Shown here: positions 19,241 through 28,494 of the stretch, in pieces | Layout: each line of letters starts with the position of its first letter | Position numbering within the stretch: position 1 is the stretch's first letter | The notes under the pieces: model-generated | Database searches by the model: none | Told to the model about the DNA's origin: nothing | The model's input: the letters and a program-made list of their open reading frames with translations, nothing else | Assembly: GCF_011421425.1 (NCBI RefSeq) | Contig: NZ_WPCW01000005.1 | Span: 1-64,000, forward strand | DNA from: Streptococcus catagoni | GTDB taxonomy: Bacteria > Bacillota > Bacilli > Lactobacillales > Streptococcaceae | Direction: 5' to 3' | Length of the DNA stretch: 64,000 nt | Made by a program: the position numbers and the translations under genes

Positions 19241-19945
19241 TTAAGATAAGATTGTTTTTTTGACAATCATTGTTGTGAAATAGCTGAGCTTGCTATCAAG
19301 TCTTAGGTCTGACACCCCACGAAGAATTTTTTGCTCTGGCATTGAAGCATGACTGACAAGAAAAGTCTTGTCTAATAGTTGGTATTTTTCTAAAAGGGGG
19401 AGGATTTTATCCAAGTGATTAGCAACCTTCATTAGGACAAGGCTATCATGGATCTGTAAGGCTGCCTCTATTTTTGAAGCAGGGGCCGTAGCTGGCACAA
19501 CTGCCAAAGATTCCTCATCCATGGTCAGAGGCTGGCCTAAGACCGAGGCCATAGTAGAAAAAGAAGTAATCCCTGGGATGGTCTGTGTCTCTATTTGTGA
19601 GCCTACTATTTCTAAAAGATAGCTATAGGTACTGTAAAGCATGGCATCACCTAGTGTGATAAAGGCCACATTCTTACCTGAAAGAACATCTGCTATAATT
19701 TCTTGACCAATGCTTTGCCATTGAGCTTCTTTTTCAGACTGGCAAGCAACCATTGGAAAGTGCCTTTGTTTGATCTCTACAGCTTCTGATAAATAGGGCT
19801 CTGCTATAGTTAAGGCTAGACTTTTCCCAGCTTTTTTTGCCTCTGGTGTATAAATAATATCCAGCTCTCCCAGAAGTTTACTTGCCTTAACCGTAATAAG
19901 TTGGCTGTCTCCTGGGCCTATACCAATTCCATAAAATTTTGCCAT
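19241..19945 (-). CDS. cbiL: cobalt-factor II (precorrin-2) C20-methyltransferase
   Basis: 234 residues of the SAM-dependent tetrapyrrole methylase fold: FYGIGIGPGDSQLITVKA at the N-terminus, VAFITLGDAMLYSTY as the SAM-binding loop and PGITSFSTMAS. It adds the C20 methyl group that directs ring contraction. It starts four bases from cbiK, the enzyme that provides its cobalt-containing substrate. Confidence 0.93.
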   Translation of the reverse strand: MAKFYGIGIGPGDSQLITVKASKLLGELDIIYTPEAKKAGKSLALTIAEPYLSEAVEIKQRHFPMVACQSEKEAQWQSIGQEIIADVLSGKNVAFITLGDAMLYSTYSYLLEIVGSQIETQTIPGITSFSTMASVLGQPLTMDEESLAVVPATAPASKIEAALQIHDSLVLMKVANHLDKILPLLEKYQLLDKTFLVSHASMPEQKILRGVSDLRLDSKLSYFTTMIVKKTILS

Positions 19946-19948
19946 CTG

Positions 19949-20719
19949 CTACTCCTTAATGATCTCTTCTAAGTGCCTGATATACTGTTCCTTTATTTCA
20001 GGAAATTCCCCCAAGCCAGTGAGTTCTGTACTTAGCTCATAGCCACGCTCTTTAAAGAAACAATACCAGGAATCTGCCTCTTCTGAGGTCATATCATTCT
20101 TAGCATGTTCCCCAGCAACTAGCATGAAGGGAGCTAGTTTAACCTTCTTGATGTTCTTTTTTGCCAACTTTTCTTCAATTAATTCAATATAAGGATAACT
20201 TTCTACACAGGCCAAATAGACAGAGCTAGCATCAAGCATATGATCTAAGGCAGAATAGGCTGTGAAGGCATAGTGGCGGCTGCCATGCCCCATCAATACA
20301 GTAGCTGAATGGCTATCCTTAGGCTGATAGTATTTAAGCAAGGTATCTTTAACAGCCTGATAATCAGCCATAGTATTTAACAAGGGTTTGCCAATCTCTA
20401 TCTTGTCAAAAACAGTCTTAAAGGCTTTAGCCTGACACAGTATTTTTTCAAACTCCTGACCTAGGATAATATGAAGAGGTTGGATGTAAACTTCCTTAAT
20501 GCCTCGGCTTTTTAAACTTTCTAGAGCTTCCTTAACTGTGGAAATCAGTAACCCTTCTTGCTCTTTGATGCGTCTAATGACCACGGTCGATGTAAAAGCA
20601 GACTCAACAAGATAGGCAGGAAATCTTCTTTTTATAGCTTTTTCACAAGCTTTTATTGTTTTTTGACGAGTGTCTGCATGGGTCGTTCCAAAGCTAACAA
20701 CCAAAATAGCCTTTGTCAT
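19949..20719 (-). CDS. cbiK: sirohydrochlorin cobaltochelatase (anaerobic type)
   Basis: 256 residues. Class II chelatase marks are AILVVSFGTTHADTR at the N-terminus, the first metal-ligand histidine in VLMGHGSRHYAF and the second in LVAGEHAKNDM. It inserts Co2+ into sirohydrochlorin. Its presence, together with cbiD, cbiG and cbiJ, shows the early-cobalt (anaerobic) route. Confidence 0.95.
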   Translation of the reverse strand: MTKAILVVSFGTTHADTRQKTIKACEKAIKRRFPAYLVESAFTSTVVIRRIKEQEGLLISTVKEALESLKSRGIKEVYIQPLHIILGQEFEKILCQAKAFKTVFDKIEIGKPLLNTMADYQAVKDTLLKYYQPKDSHSATVLMGHGSRHYAFTAYSALDHMLDASSVYLACVESYPYIELIEEKLAKKNIKKVKLAPFMLVAGEHAKNDMTSEEADSWYCFFKERGYELSTELTGLGEFPEIKEQYIRHLEEIIKE

Positions 20720-20721
20720 CT

Positions 20722-22182
20722 TTATTCTCCTTTCGTCACTAGCTCAATACACTTATCCCGCATGGATGCTAGCGTCGCTTGGTCACTATCAACAATCCTA
20801 GTAAAATCAGAAGCTTCTAAAACAGCCCTGGTACTTTGACCCATCACAACTATGGGACAGTTATTAGGTAGTTCAGCAAAGTAGCCTTTTTCTTTTAAAG
20901 CCACAAAGTTGCCAGCTGCTACAGAGTTTGGTAGACAAATACAGTCTACTTCTGAAAAACTTTTAGGGAGTGACGGAGCTGATTCAAAATCCATCAGATG
21001 GGTTTCTACTATGGGTAAAGAACAAGACCTGCTCAAATCTCTTAACTTGTGCTGAGGTGCTAGAATAAGCCAATCTTTTTCTGTCTTTGGCAAGGTGTCC
21101 AACCAGTCTCTATCTGATAGGTCTTGATTTTTTTGGTAAAGTATGAATCCTGATTCCTCAATAGCTTTAATAGTATGATGCCCAGTAGCTACCAGCTTAA
21201 GAGAGAGCAAGCTTCTGATATCAATGGATCTTTTCTTAAGATAAGTCAGGAATTGGAACCAACTTTCCACATCTGCAAAGATAAGCCCTTCAAGTTCTGA
21301 TAAGTCTGGTAACAGAAAATCCCTGGGATTGATCTTGGTTCTTGCTGGAAAGGTTACTAGGCTAGCACCGGCATCCTTAAGATAATGAGGAAGTCTTCCT
21401 TTTTCTGATTCTTGGATTAACACTCTCTTAGCAAATAAGGGGAGGGCTTCATGGAAATTAAGCTCTCTTCTAAAAGCAACCACATCTCCCACTACAATTA
21501 GGCTGGGTGCCTTAAAGTGATTTTCTTCCACAAGAGAAAGGATGTTGCCAAGATTTCCATCAATAGAGCGCTGCTGTGGATGAGTGGCCCACTCAATAAT
21601 GGCAACCGGCTTGTCCTTAGTATAGCCAGCTGCAAGAAGTTGACCAACAATCTTGGAGAGATTCTTCATGCCCATGAGAAAAACCAGGGTTCCCTTGAGC
21701 TGACTAATGGCTGACCAGTTTAAAGAAGCCTCTTCATCCTTTAAATGCCCTGTAAAAATGTGAAAGCTTGTCGCCACATCACGGTAGGTGATGGGAATGC
21801 CAGCATAGGTAAGGCCTGCGATGGCAGATGTCAAACCAGGAACAACTTCAAAAGGAATACCTGCCTTTCTTAGGGATTGTCCCTCTTCGGCACCACGTCC
21901 AAAGACATAGGGGTCACCACTCTTTAGACGAAGTACCTTTTTGCCTGCTTGAGCTTTTTCAACAAGAATAGCCTCAATGGCTTCTTGACTGATTGAAGCC
22001 TGTCCTGGTCTTTTTCCAACATCAATTAATTCACAATCTGGCCTGACATATGCCAATAAGCTAGCATTAATAAGCCGATCAAAGACTAGCACATCTGCTT
22101 CTTTTAGGCGTCTCATTCCCTTTACTGTTAAGAGCTCCTCATCGCCTGGACCAGCTCCTAAAAGCGTGACTTTTCCTAGCAT
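20722..22182 (-). CDS. cobA: CobA-HemD fusion: uroporphyrinogen-III C-methyltransferase with C-terminal uroporphyrinogen-III synthase-like domain
   Basis: About 486 residues. The frame opens at 22212, but the ATG at 22182 has AAAGGAG seven bases upstream and is followed by the family start LGKVTLLGAGPGDEELLT, so I begin there. Residues about 1-235 are a complete methyltransferase with LRLKSGDPYVFGRGAEE, PGLTSAIAG and IEWATHP. Residues about 245-485 look like HemD, with FAKRVLIQESEKG, LEGLIFADVESWF and PIVVMGQSTRAV. It methylates uroporphyrinogen III twice to precorrin-2. The HemD half looks diverged and duplicates the stand-alone hemD, so it may be inactive or serve channeling. Confidence 0.92.
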   Translation of the reverse strand: MLGKVTLLGAGPGDEELLTVKGMRRLKEADVLVFDRLINASLLAYVRPDCELIDVGKRPGQASISQEAIEAILVEKAQAGKKVLRLKSGDPYVFGRGAEEGQSLRKAGIPFEVVPGLTSAIAGLTYAGIPITYRDVATSFHIFTGHLKDEEASLNWSAISQLKGTLVFLMGMKNLSKIVGQLLAAGYTKDKPVAIIEWATHPQQRSIDGNLGNILSLVEENHFKAPSLIVVGDVVAFRRELNFHEALPLFAKRVLIQESEKGRLPHYLKDAGASLVTFPARTKINPRDFLLPDLSELEGLIFADVESWFQFLTYLKKRSIDIRSLLSLKLVATGHHTIKAIEESGFILYQKNQDLSDRDWLDTLPKTEKDWLILAPQHKLRDLSRSCSLPIVETHLMDFESAPSLPKSFSEVDCICLPNSVAAGNFVALKEKGYFAELPNNCPIVVMGQSTRAVLEASDFTRIVDSDQATLASMRDKCIELVTKGE

Positions 22183-22192
22183 CTCTTCTCCT

Positions 22193-22954
22193 TTACTTTT
22201 CACTGCCATCATTTAAATAAGCTTCTAGCTCCTCAATTCTTGATACCATTTTGGGGTAATCCATCTGAGGTCTTGATATGATAATGCAATCTATTCCTAG
22301 TTCTATACAGGCATCAATTTTTTCTCTGACGCCACCAACTGTCCCACTTTCTTTTGAGACAAAAACATCTGCTTTTGTCCTAGCAATCAATTCCCTGTGA
22401 CAGGCTTTTGAAAAGGGAGCCTTGATAGCATCAATCTGATCAGCTACTAGGCCTAATTTTTCACAAGCCAAGAGGACTTCTGAGGTGGGTAAAACCCTAG
22501 CTACAATCCGTCTGTCCCTTAGTTGATTAACAAATAAAGGAAGGGTCTTGCTGCCAGTTCCCAAATAAATGGTCTGGTAGTTTTTGGCTCTTAAAATGTC
22601 AATGGCTTCCTGGGTTGAAGTCGCAAGAATAGCTCCCGTCAAATCCATACTTCTTTGTCTTTCAAAACGAATATAGGAAATACCAGCTTCTTTGGCAGCA
22701 GTCATTGCTTCTTTTGAAACTACATCTGCAAAGGGATGTGTGGCATCAATAATCTCATCTATTTGATGGTGATTGATAAAAGCAAGCATATCAGATGCTG
22801 TCATTGAACCCTGATGTACGGGTTGCCCCCATTTTTCAGCCAGGTGTCTGCCATAGTCTGTCACGACCGAAGTTATAACAGGAATTTTCAACTGATTTAA
22901 TAGGGTTAAAATAGCTGTACTGTCAGAAGTGCCACCTAGCAACAATTTTTTCAT
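22193..22954 (-). CDS. cbiJ: cobalt-precorrin-6A reductase
   Basis: 253 residues with GGTSDSTAIL at the N-terminus (nucleotide binding), DATHPFADVVSKEA, YIRFERQ and VFVSKESGTVGGVREKIDA, all family blocks. It reduces the corrin ring after contraction, using NAD(P)H. It overlaps cbiH by four bases and ends ten bases before the cobA start, leaving room for that gene's strong ribosome binding site. Confidence 0.93.
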   Translation of the reverse strand: MKKLLLGGTSDSTAILTLLNQLKIPVITSVVTDYGRHLAEKWGQPVHQGSMTASDMLAFINHHQIDEIIDATHPFADVVSKEAMTAAKEAGISYIRFERQRSMDLTGAILATSTQEAIDILRAKNYQTIYLGTGSKTLPLFVNQLRDRRIVARVLPTSEVLLACEKLGLVADQIDAIKAPFSKACHRELIARTKADVFVSKESGTVGGVREKIDACIELGIDCIIISRPQMDYPKMVSRIEELEAYLNDGSEK

Positions 22955-23676
22955 AGGCTGTAACCCCTTGGAGTGATCATCAATCCATTTTTAACATAGG
23001 TTTCTTTATTGCCAATGATAACTATGGTGGTCATATCCACTAAGCTGTCATCTATATCCTCAAGTGTGGTTAAGATTACCTTTTCTTTCTTACGTCCAAT
23101 ATCTTTTCCTAGACCAACTACAGTATCCAAGGCTTTGTATTGGGAGATGATCTGGACTGCCTTTGCCAAATGATCTGGCCGTCCCTTGCTTTTTGGATTA
23201 TAAAGACAAATGACAAAATCACCTTGTGCAGCAGCATGTAGCCTTTTTTCAATCATTTCCCAAGGTGTCATTAAGTCACTAAGGCTAATATGACAAAAAT
23301 CATTCATCAAGGGTGCTCCCATTGCAGCGGCCGCTCCTAAGCTTGCTGTGATACCAGGGATAACTTTTACTGCCAGATCTGTGCTGTCTCCTAAGAGCTC
23401 TAAAATAAGACCTGCCATGCCGTAGACACCAGCATCACCACTGGACACAACGCCAACATTTTTACCTGTTTCACGCGCCAAATCAATGGCTTTTTGACAG
23501 CGATCAATCTCTTGCCGCATCCCTGTTGCCACGTGCTCTTTATCCTTTACAAGATCACGGATAAGGCGCATATAGGTTGCATAGCCTACGATGATCTCAC
23601 AATCTTCAATGGCTTGCAGAGCTTCTTTGGACATTAAGGCTTCTTTTCCTGGTCCTAGACCAATGACATATAACAT
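22951..23676 (-). CDS. cbiH: cobalt-factor III C17-methyltransferase
   Basis: 241 residues of the SAM tetrapyrrole methylase family. Diagnostic parts are YVIGLGPGKEALMS, IIVGYATYMRLI, VVSSGDAGVYGMAG, PGITASLGAAAAMGAP and CLYNPKSKGRPDHL. In the anaerobic route this enzyme methylates C17 and carries out ring contraction. It sits between cbiG and cbiJ. Confidence 0.94.
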   Translation of the reverse strand: MLYVIGLGPGKEALMSKEALQAIEDCEIIVGYATYMRLIRDLVKDKEHVATGMRQEIDRCQKAIDLARETGKNVGVVSSGDAGVYGMAGLILELLGDSTDLAVKVIPGITASLGAAAAMGAPLMNDFCHISLSDLMTPWEMIEKRLHAAAQGDFVICLYNPKSKGRPDHLAKAVQIISQYKALDTVVGLGKDIGRKKEKVILTTLEDIDDSLVDMTTIVIIGNKETYVKNGLMITPRGYSL

Positions 23677-23692
23677 CTTTGATTATCCTTTA

Positions 23693-24766
23693 CTATTTAT
23701 TAAGATTCCATTTACCTAAGGCGTAGGTACAGCCCTTGTATGCAAAACGCTGGCTTAAAACCTGACCCTGGCTTGCCAGATCGGCGCTAGCCTGAGCCAC
23801 ACTGCCTACTCCTACGGTTTTTTTGACAAATTCTGACTGAGGATACTTATCAGCTACTGTCAGTAATTCTTCTTTGCTGTAGGTTTCAAAGGGACAAGCT
23901 AATTCTTTAGCCAAGGCCAAGATAGCCTTTTCATCTTTTTTGAAATCAATACTGACTATCTTACCAATTTCCTTAGGATCTATTTGCTCTTTTTGACAGA
24001 ATTGTTCAAAACCAACCTTAAATAGTTGGGGATCAGTATTTTTTCGTGCTCCGACACCTAAAACATAGGGCTTGGGATGGATGAGAGCCAGATTTTCTCT
24101 GTCTTTTCCAACAACTTCGGTAGAGATTATAATCAGAGGATCTTTTCCCTGGAGCTTTTCTTTAAGTTCTTCTTTTTTAAAAGGGATCAGACCTCTAAAG
24201 TCATCTATCCAAGCTTTTTCTTGGTAAAAATAGAGAGGCTGCCCACTAGCTAGCAACTGATTAAAGGGCTTAACAAGGGGTCTCAGATCACTGCGCCAGC
24301 CATTGACAGATTGAGCTAGGGTATCTAGAGCCACCACATCTTGAACATCCGTTGCTGTTGTGATAACAGGATGGGCTCCCATGAGCCTAGCAATCTCCTT
24401 GGTCAGCTTATTAGCACCTCCAAGGTGTCCACTGAGGAGACTGATGACATTTTGCCCCTTTTCATCCATGACAATGACTGCCGGATCGGTTTCCTTGTCC
24501 ACAATCACCGGCGCAATAGCTCTTACCACTATACCTGTTGCCATAATGCCTATTAAGACATCTACTTCTGTAAAGAGTTTAGCTATGGCAGCTCTTGGAC
24601 TTCCACTTAAAGGGCGGCTTCTTTGATCAGCTAGTTTTTCTGTTGTGTAGACCTCTGAGTCTTGCTCCAACTTAGCCTGCAAAGAAAGGGCTGTCTCTTT
24701 CCCACTTTCTGTAAGGGCTACAATGGCATAGGGGCGCCTTTTTTTACTGGAAATTGCGGTATTCAT
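23693..24766 (-). CDS. cbiG: cobalt-precorrin-5A hydrolase
   Basis: About 357 residues with the three CbiG parts: an N-terminal [15 protein letters not shown] domain, a middle domain with [23 protein letters not shown] and [13 protein letters not shown], and a C-terminal [12 protein letters not shown] domain. It opens the delta-lactone and releases the two-carbon fragment during ring contraction. The frame has an ATG at 24784 and another at 24766. I prefer 24766, which has AAAGAG upstream, though the evidence is modest. Both lie inside the end of cbiF. Confidence 0.9.
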   Translation of the reverse strand: MNTAISSKKRRPYAIVALTESGKETALSLQAKLEQDSEVYTTEKLADQRSRPLSGSPRAAIAKLFTEVDVLIGIMATGIVVRAIAPVIVDKETDPAVIVMDEKGQNVISLLSGHLGGANKLTKEIARLMGAHPVITTATDVQDVVALDTLAQSVNGWRSDLRPLVKPFNQLLASGQPLYFYQEKAWIDDFRGLIPFKKEELKEKLQGKDPLIIISTEVVGKDRENLALIHPKPYVLGVGARKNTDPQLFKVGFEQFCQKEQIDPKEIGKIVSIDFKKDEKAILALAKELACPFETYSKEELLTVADKYPQSEFVKKTVGVGSVAQASADLASQGQVLSQRFAYKGCTYALGKWNLNK

Positions 24767-25502
24767 GGGCAAACTCTTTATCATATAATTTTGAGTAATA
24801 GAACTCTTGTCCTAGAAAATCACCTACTAAAATGAGAGCTGTTTTACTAATATCAGCTTCCTTAACTTTTTTAGCAATGTCTTCTAAAGTTCCAAACACC
24901 TTCTTTTCTTCTGGCCAAGTAGCCTTATAAATAACAGCTACTGGCGTTGATTGTGGATAGCCTCCTTCTACCAACTCAGCTACCACCTTCTCAATGCCTT
25001 GAACAGATAGAAAAATGGCCATTGAGGTCCTATGTTGAGCGTAGCTCCTTAGGCTTTCCTTTTCAGGCACAGGCGTTCTTCCCGCCATCCTAGTGATAAT
25101 TAAGCTTTGCGATACCTTAGGTACAGTATATTCAGCTCCAATACTAGAAGCCGCTCCTAAAAAGGAACTAACACCTGGAATGCAATCAAAGTCAATATCT
25201 CTTTTTTTCATTTCTTCGATTTGCTCACGAATAGAACCATAGATAGAAAAGTCACCTGTTTGTAAGCGGACCACTTCTTTATTTTCTTTAACTGCATCTT
25301 CCATGACATCAATGATTTCTGTAAGGTGCATGTGAGCACTGTTATAGATGGTAGCTTCTTTTTTGCAATAAGTTAGTAAATCAGGATTAACTAAGGACCC
25401 TGCGTAAATAACAACATCTGCTTTTGATAAGTAGTTGTAGCCTTTTAAGGTGATTAATTCGATATCGCCTGGCCCTGCTCCAACAAAATGTACTTTTGAC
25501 AT
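24744..25502 (-). CDS. cbiF: cobalt-precorrin-4 C11-methyltransferase
   Basis: 252 residues with [45 protein letters not shown] and [18 protein letters not shown], the canonical CbiF/CobM blocks. It methylates C11. It starts 14 bases after the cbiT stop and overlaps cbiG, so the order T-F-G-H-J is fully packed. Confidence 0.94.
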   Translation of the reverse strand: MSKVHFVGAGPGDIELITLKGYNYLSKADVVIYAGSLVNPDLLTYCKKEATIYNSAHMHLTEIIDVMEDAVKENKEVVRLQTGDFSIYGSIREQIEEMKKRDIDFDCIPGVSSFLGAASSIGAEYTVPKVSQSLIITRMAGRTPVPEKESLRSYAQHRTSMAIFLSVQGIEKVVAELVEGGYPQSTPVAVIYKATWPEEKKVFGTLEDIAKKVKEADISKTALILVGDFLGQEFYYSKLYDKEFAHEYRNFQ

Positions 25503-25515
25503 AAGTTACCTCACT

Positions 25516-26070
25516 TTATGATTTTTGACAGGAAATAATGATGGTCGGATTTTGGGGTTTAAAGTAATGTCCCTTACCTAATCCAGTCCAGCGACTGGCT
25601 TGAATAGAGACCATTTCGATGTCTTTCCAAGACATCTTTTCCATCAGTTCAATAGCTCCTAGGGCATTTTCTAGTAAAATAAAGTTCAAAACCAGGCGTC
25701 CACCAGATGACATTAGGTGGTCAGCCCACTCCAATATCTCTGCTAAATTTCCACCTGTTCCACCAATAAAAATAGCGTCAAATTGCCCTTCAACAGACAT
25801 AGGAGCTAGGCCCTCATGGATCCTGACATTGTGACAATTAAAAGATAGGCTATTTTCCTTGCTTAGAGCCACTGCTTCTGGATTTCTTTCAATGGCAACC
25901 ACTTCTAAATGGGGATAGGCCTTGGCTGCCTGAATACTGACACTACCTGTACCTGAGCCTACATCTAAGAGTCGTTTTGCTCTATGCAGAGCCAACTTAT
26001 CTAGGCTAATAGCTCTAACTTCTTCTTTGGTCATAGGGACCTTGGTTCTGATAAATTCTGAATCCTTCAT
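25516..26070 (-). CDS. cbiT: cobalt-precorrin-6B C15-methyltransferase (decarboxylating)
   Basis: 184 residues. The N-terminus is the family form KDSEFIRTKVPMTKEEVRA, then LLDVGSGTGSVSIQAA as the SAM-binding motif I and DAIFIGGTGGNLAEIL as a conserved block. It methylates C15 and decarboxylates the C12 acetate. Because the N-terminus matches the family so well, the ATG at 26070 is accepted even though it lies 56 bases inside cbiE. Confidence 0.93.
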   Translation of the reverse strand: MKDSEFIRTKVPMTKEEVRAISLDKLALHRAKRLLDVGSGTGSVSIQAAKAYPHLEVVAIERNPEAVALSKENSLSFNCHNVRIHEGLAPMSVEGQFDAIFIGGTGGNLAEILEWADHLMSSGGRLVLNFILLENALGAIELMEKMSWKDIEMVSIQASRWTGLGKGHYFKPQNPTIIISCQKS

Positions 26071-26674
26071 CTAATACCACCACTACATTCATTTTGTATT
26101 CTTTATCCAGCACTTGCTTTGCTGGTAAAATTGTAATTTTTTCGTCTGGATAGCTGAGCTGCTCCCCAATAACAAGCTGTTTTTTCAAGCCTCTTCTAAG
26201 AATCTCTTGAGCAATCTGGTAGGGACCAGTCTTTTGGTCTGTTACCATAAAAACCTTAGGCAAAGACATGATTAGATCATAATTGGGAGCTTTAGCATGA
26301 CTACTGGTTAGGTAGGCATCGTTCATAGACAGACAAATTCGACTGGCCAAGTATTGCATAGCGCTGACACCTGCCATAATACGGACACGACTGGGAAATT
26401 TTTCTGCCAGCCACCTTCCTAGGCCATAGATCAAGGGATCTCCTGAAGCTAGATAAAGAACCTTCCTTTCTTCAGGTAAATGGCGGAGCAGTTCTTCTAG
26501 GGCTTGCAATTTCTTTGGAGCTATCTGCCCTTTTTCCTTATAGACACTTGGCAAAATAGCTAAATGCCGTTCACTTCCTAAAATAAGGTCCGCCTCTTGA
26601 AAGAGTTTTTGATGGCCGACCAGGCTGTATGCCTGATTCCCAGGACCAATGCCAATAAGATCAATCATTTCCAT
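26015..26674 (-). CDS. cbiE: cobalt-precorrin-7 C5-methyltransferase
   Basis: 219 residues of the tetrapyrrole methylase fold: IDLIGIGPGNQAYSL, LILGSERHLAIL, LYLASGDPLIYGLGRWLAEKF and MAGVSAMQYLASR. It methylates C5. It overlaps cbiT by 56 bases and cbiD by 10. In many bacteria CbiE and CbiT are fused (CobL), so a long overlap is consistent with tight co-translation. Confidence 0.93.
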   Translation of the reverse strand: MEMIDLIGIGPGNQAYSLVGHQKLFQEADLILGSERHLAILPSVYKEKGQIAPKKLQALEELLRHLPEERKVLYLASGDPLIYGLGRWLAEKFPSRVRIMAGVSAMQYLASRICLSMNDAYLTSSHAKAPNYDLIMSLPKVFMVTDQKTGPYQIAQEILRRGLKKQLVIGEQLSYPDEKITILPAKQVLDKEYKMNVVVVLDEGFRIYQNQGPYDQRRS

Positions 26675-27795
26675 TCCTCCTTTAGCTGATCTAGACTTTT
26701 TGTAGAGGCTAGATAGCCTCTTTCTGAAGTAAAGATCAGTACATCTACACTAACCTCTGGTTTACGGAATCTTAAAAGACGCTCACTCTTCTTTTTGATC
26801 TTATCAGCCAAAATCTGATAAAGACCTTCAAAATGGTATTCCTCGATAAGAGCAGCTGCTGCTTCAGTCGTGATACAGGCATCAATCTTTTCAAGGAAGT
26901 CAAGAGGGGCTCCCATTAGAGCTAGATTGGCAATGAGAGTTTCAATGCGGGCATCAGAATCTTTACTGTGGGTCGAAAAGATGCCTGCTGCTACCTTAAC
27001 AAATTTTCCCAGATGACCAACCATCAAAACCTTGGTAAAACCTATGCGTTGCACTTCTTTTAGGACATGACCGACAAAGTTACTCATGTTGACGATCTTA
27101 TGCTTAGGCAATCCCAAAGCTGAGACCGCAAAGCCTTCACCATAATTACCAGGAACAAGGACGACTGAACGGTGACCCTGATTATAGAGCATGCTTAGCT
27201 CAATAGTGATAGCAGCCTTCCAACTTTCTTCTGACATGGGATTGACTATGCCTGTGGTTCCTAGAATAGAGATGCCACCTACGATCCCTAGACGTGAATT
27301 ATAGGTCTGCTTGGCTCTTTCTTCTCCTTCTGGCACCCATATAAGGACCTTGGCACCACAGTCTGGACCGATGATTTGTCTGACCGACTCTTCTATCATC
27401 CGTCTGGGTGTTGGATTAATGGCCGCAGAGCCAACACCAACTGCTAAGCCTGCCTGGGTCACGCGCCCAACACCTTCTCCACCATCAATGCTAATGGTTT
27501 CTTGGTCTGCTAGTAAAGTTACTGTTGAATAGATCAAGAGCCCGTGTGTGGCGTCAGCATCATCTCCACCGTCTTTTTCAATAGCAGCAGTAGCCTCTTG
27601 TGGTCCATAAGAAGGATCACAAACAGTCATATTCACTTCAAGGCCAGAAGCTGTTTTAACTCTTACTTCTTCTTCAATTTCTTGATTGAGAATCATATTA
27701 AGAGCAGCAACAGTAGCTGCGGTGGCACAGGTTCCTGTAGTGAAACCTTTTTTTAATTTTTTACCATTAACATAGGTATATTCTTCCATCTGCAA
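26665..27795 (-). CDS. cbiD: cobalt-precorrin-5B C1-methyltransferase
   Basis: 376 residues. The N-terminal LKKGFTTGTCATAATVAAL block is diagnostic for CbiD. GGEGVGRVTQAGLAVGVGSAAINPTPR and the C-terminal VGHLGKFVKVAAGIFSTHS follow. It adds the C1 methyl group in the anaerobic path; CbiD is not related to the other methylases. It lies seven bases after the second cbiC. Confidence 0.95.
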   Translation of the reverse strand: MQMEEYTYVNGKKLKKGFTTGTCATAATVAALNMILNQEIEEEVRVKTASGLEVNMTVCDPSYGPQEATAAIEKDGGDDADATHGLLIYSTVTLLADQETISIDGGEGVGRVTQAGLAVGVGSAAINPTPRRMIEESVRQIIGPDCGAKVLIWVPEGEERAKQTYNSRLGIVGGISILGTTGIVNPMSEESWKAAITIELSMLYNQGHRSVVLVPGNYGEGFAVSALGLPKHKIVNMSNFVGHVLKEVQRIGFTKVLMVGHLGKFVKVAAGIFSTHSKDSDARIETLIANLALMGAPLDFLEKIDACITTEAAAALIEEYHFEGLYQILADKIKKKSERLLRFRKPEVSVDVLIFTSERGYLASTKSLDQLKEEWK

Positions 27796-27801
27796 GCACC
27801 T

Positions 27802-28494
27802 TCACTCACCCTTATGATCTCTTGTTGGAACAGTATCATCCTTGTCATCCTTTATATCAGTTAGGAGCTGATATAAAATAGCATTGACAATGGCAGCTGC
27901 AATGGTACTTCCTCCCTTACGACCTAAAGCGACAATGGAAGGTAAAGAACTTTCATGGAGCTTTAGCTTTGATTCTGCTGCTCCGACAAAACCAACCGGA
28001 ACGCCAATGACTGCATCTGCTTCAAGCCTTTCTTCACCCACCATATCTAGCACCTTGAAAATGGAAGTTGGGGCATTGCCAAAGACAAAAAGCTTTGGCC
28101 CTTTACACTTGGCTGCATATTCCACTGCTGCCATTGATCTTGTGATGCCTTTTTCTTTAGCTTCTTTGAAGATTTCTGGCTCATTGACCAAACAACGATA
28201 GCTTACCTCCATCTGGTCTAATAGTTTCCTGTTAAAACCACCCAAGACCATGGTTGTATCTGTAAAAATGGTGCCTTTTTCTTTTAAGACGTGACATATT
28301 TTTGCTATGACATCATTTGAAAAACTTATGTTATAGAGGTAATCAAAGTCAGCACTGGTAAAGACCACACGCTTTAAAATAGCTTCTTCAAAAGGATCTG
28401 AAAAGTGGATAGATGGATGTTCCTGATCAATGATAGCTTGAATTTTTTGGAAGCTGGCTTGCTCAATCTCATGAGCCTGTCTTAGATAAGGCAT
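27802..28494 (-). CDS. cbiC: cobalt-precorrin-8 methylmutase paralog lacking the catalytic histidine
   Basis: 230 residues. It keeps the substrate-binding blocks FGNAPTSIFKVLD, GVPVGFVGAAESK and GRKGGSTIAAAIVNAILYQL in nearly canonical form. In the catalytic segment, where the family has HATGDFDY, this copy reads VFTSADFDYLYNI, so the proton-shuttling histidine (His43 in Pseudomonas CobH) is replaced by phenylalanine and the glycine by alanine. It starts immediately after the upstream copy. Alone it should not be a normal mutase. It could be a partner subunit of copy 1, a corrin-binding chaperone or a decaying duplicate. Confidence 0.88.
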   Translation of the reverse strand: MPYLRQAHEIEQASFQKIQAIIDQEHPSIHFSDPFEEAILKRVVFTSADFDYLYNISFSNDVIAKICHVLKEKGTIFTDTTMVLGGFNRKLLDQMEVSYRCLVNEPEIFKEAKEKGITRSMAAVEYAAKCKGPKLFVFGNAPTSIFKVLDMVGEERLEADAVIGVPVGFVGAAESKLKLHESSLPSIVALGRKGGSTIAAAIVNAILYQLLTDIKDDKDDTVPTRDHKGE

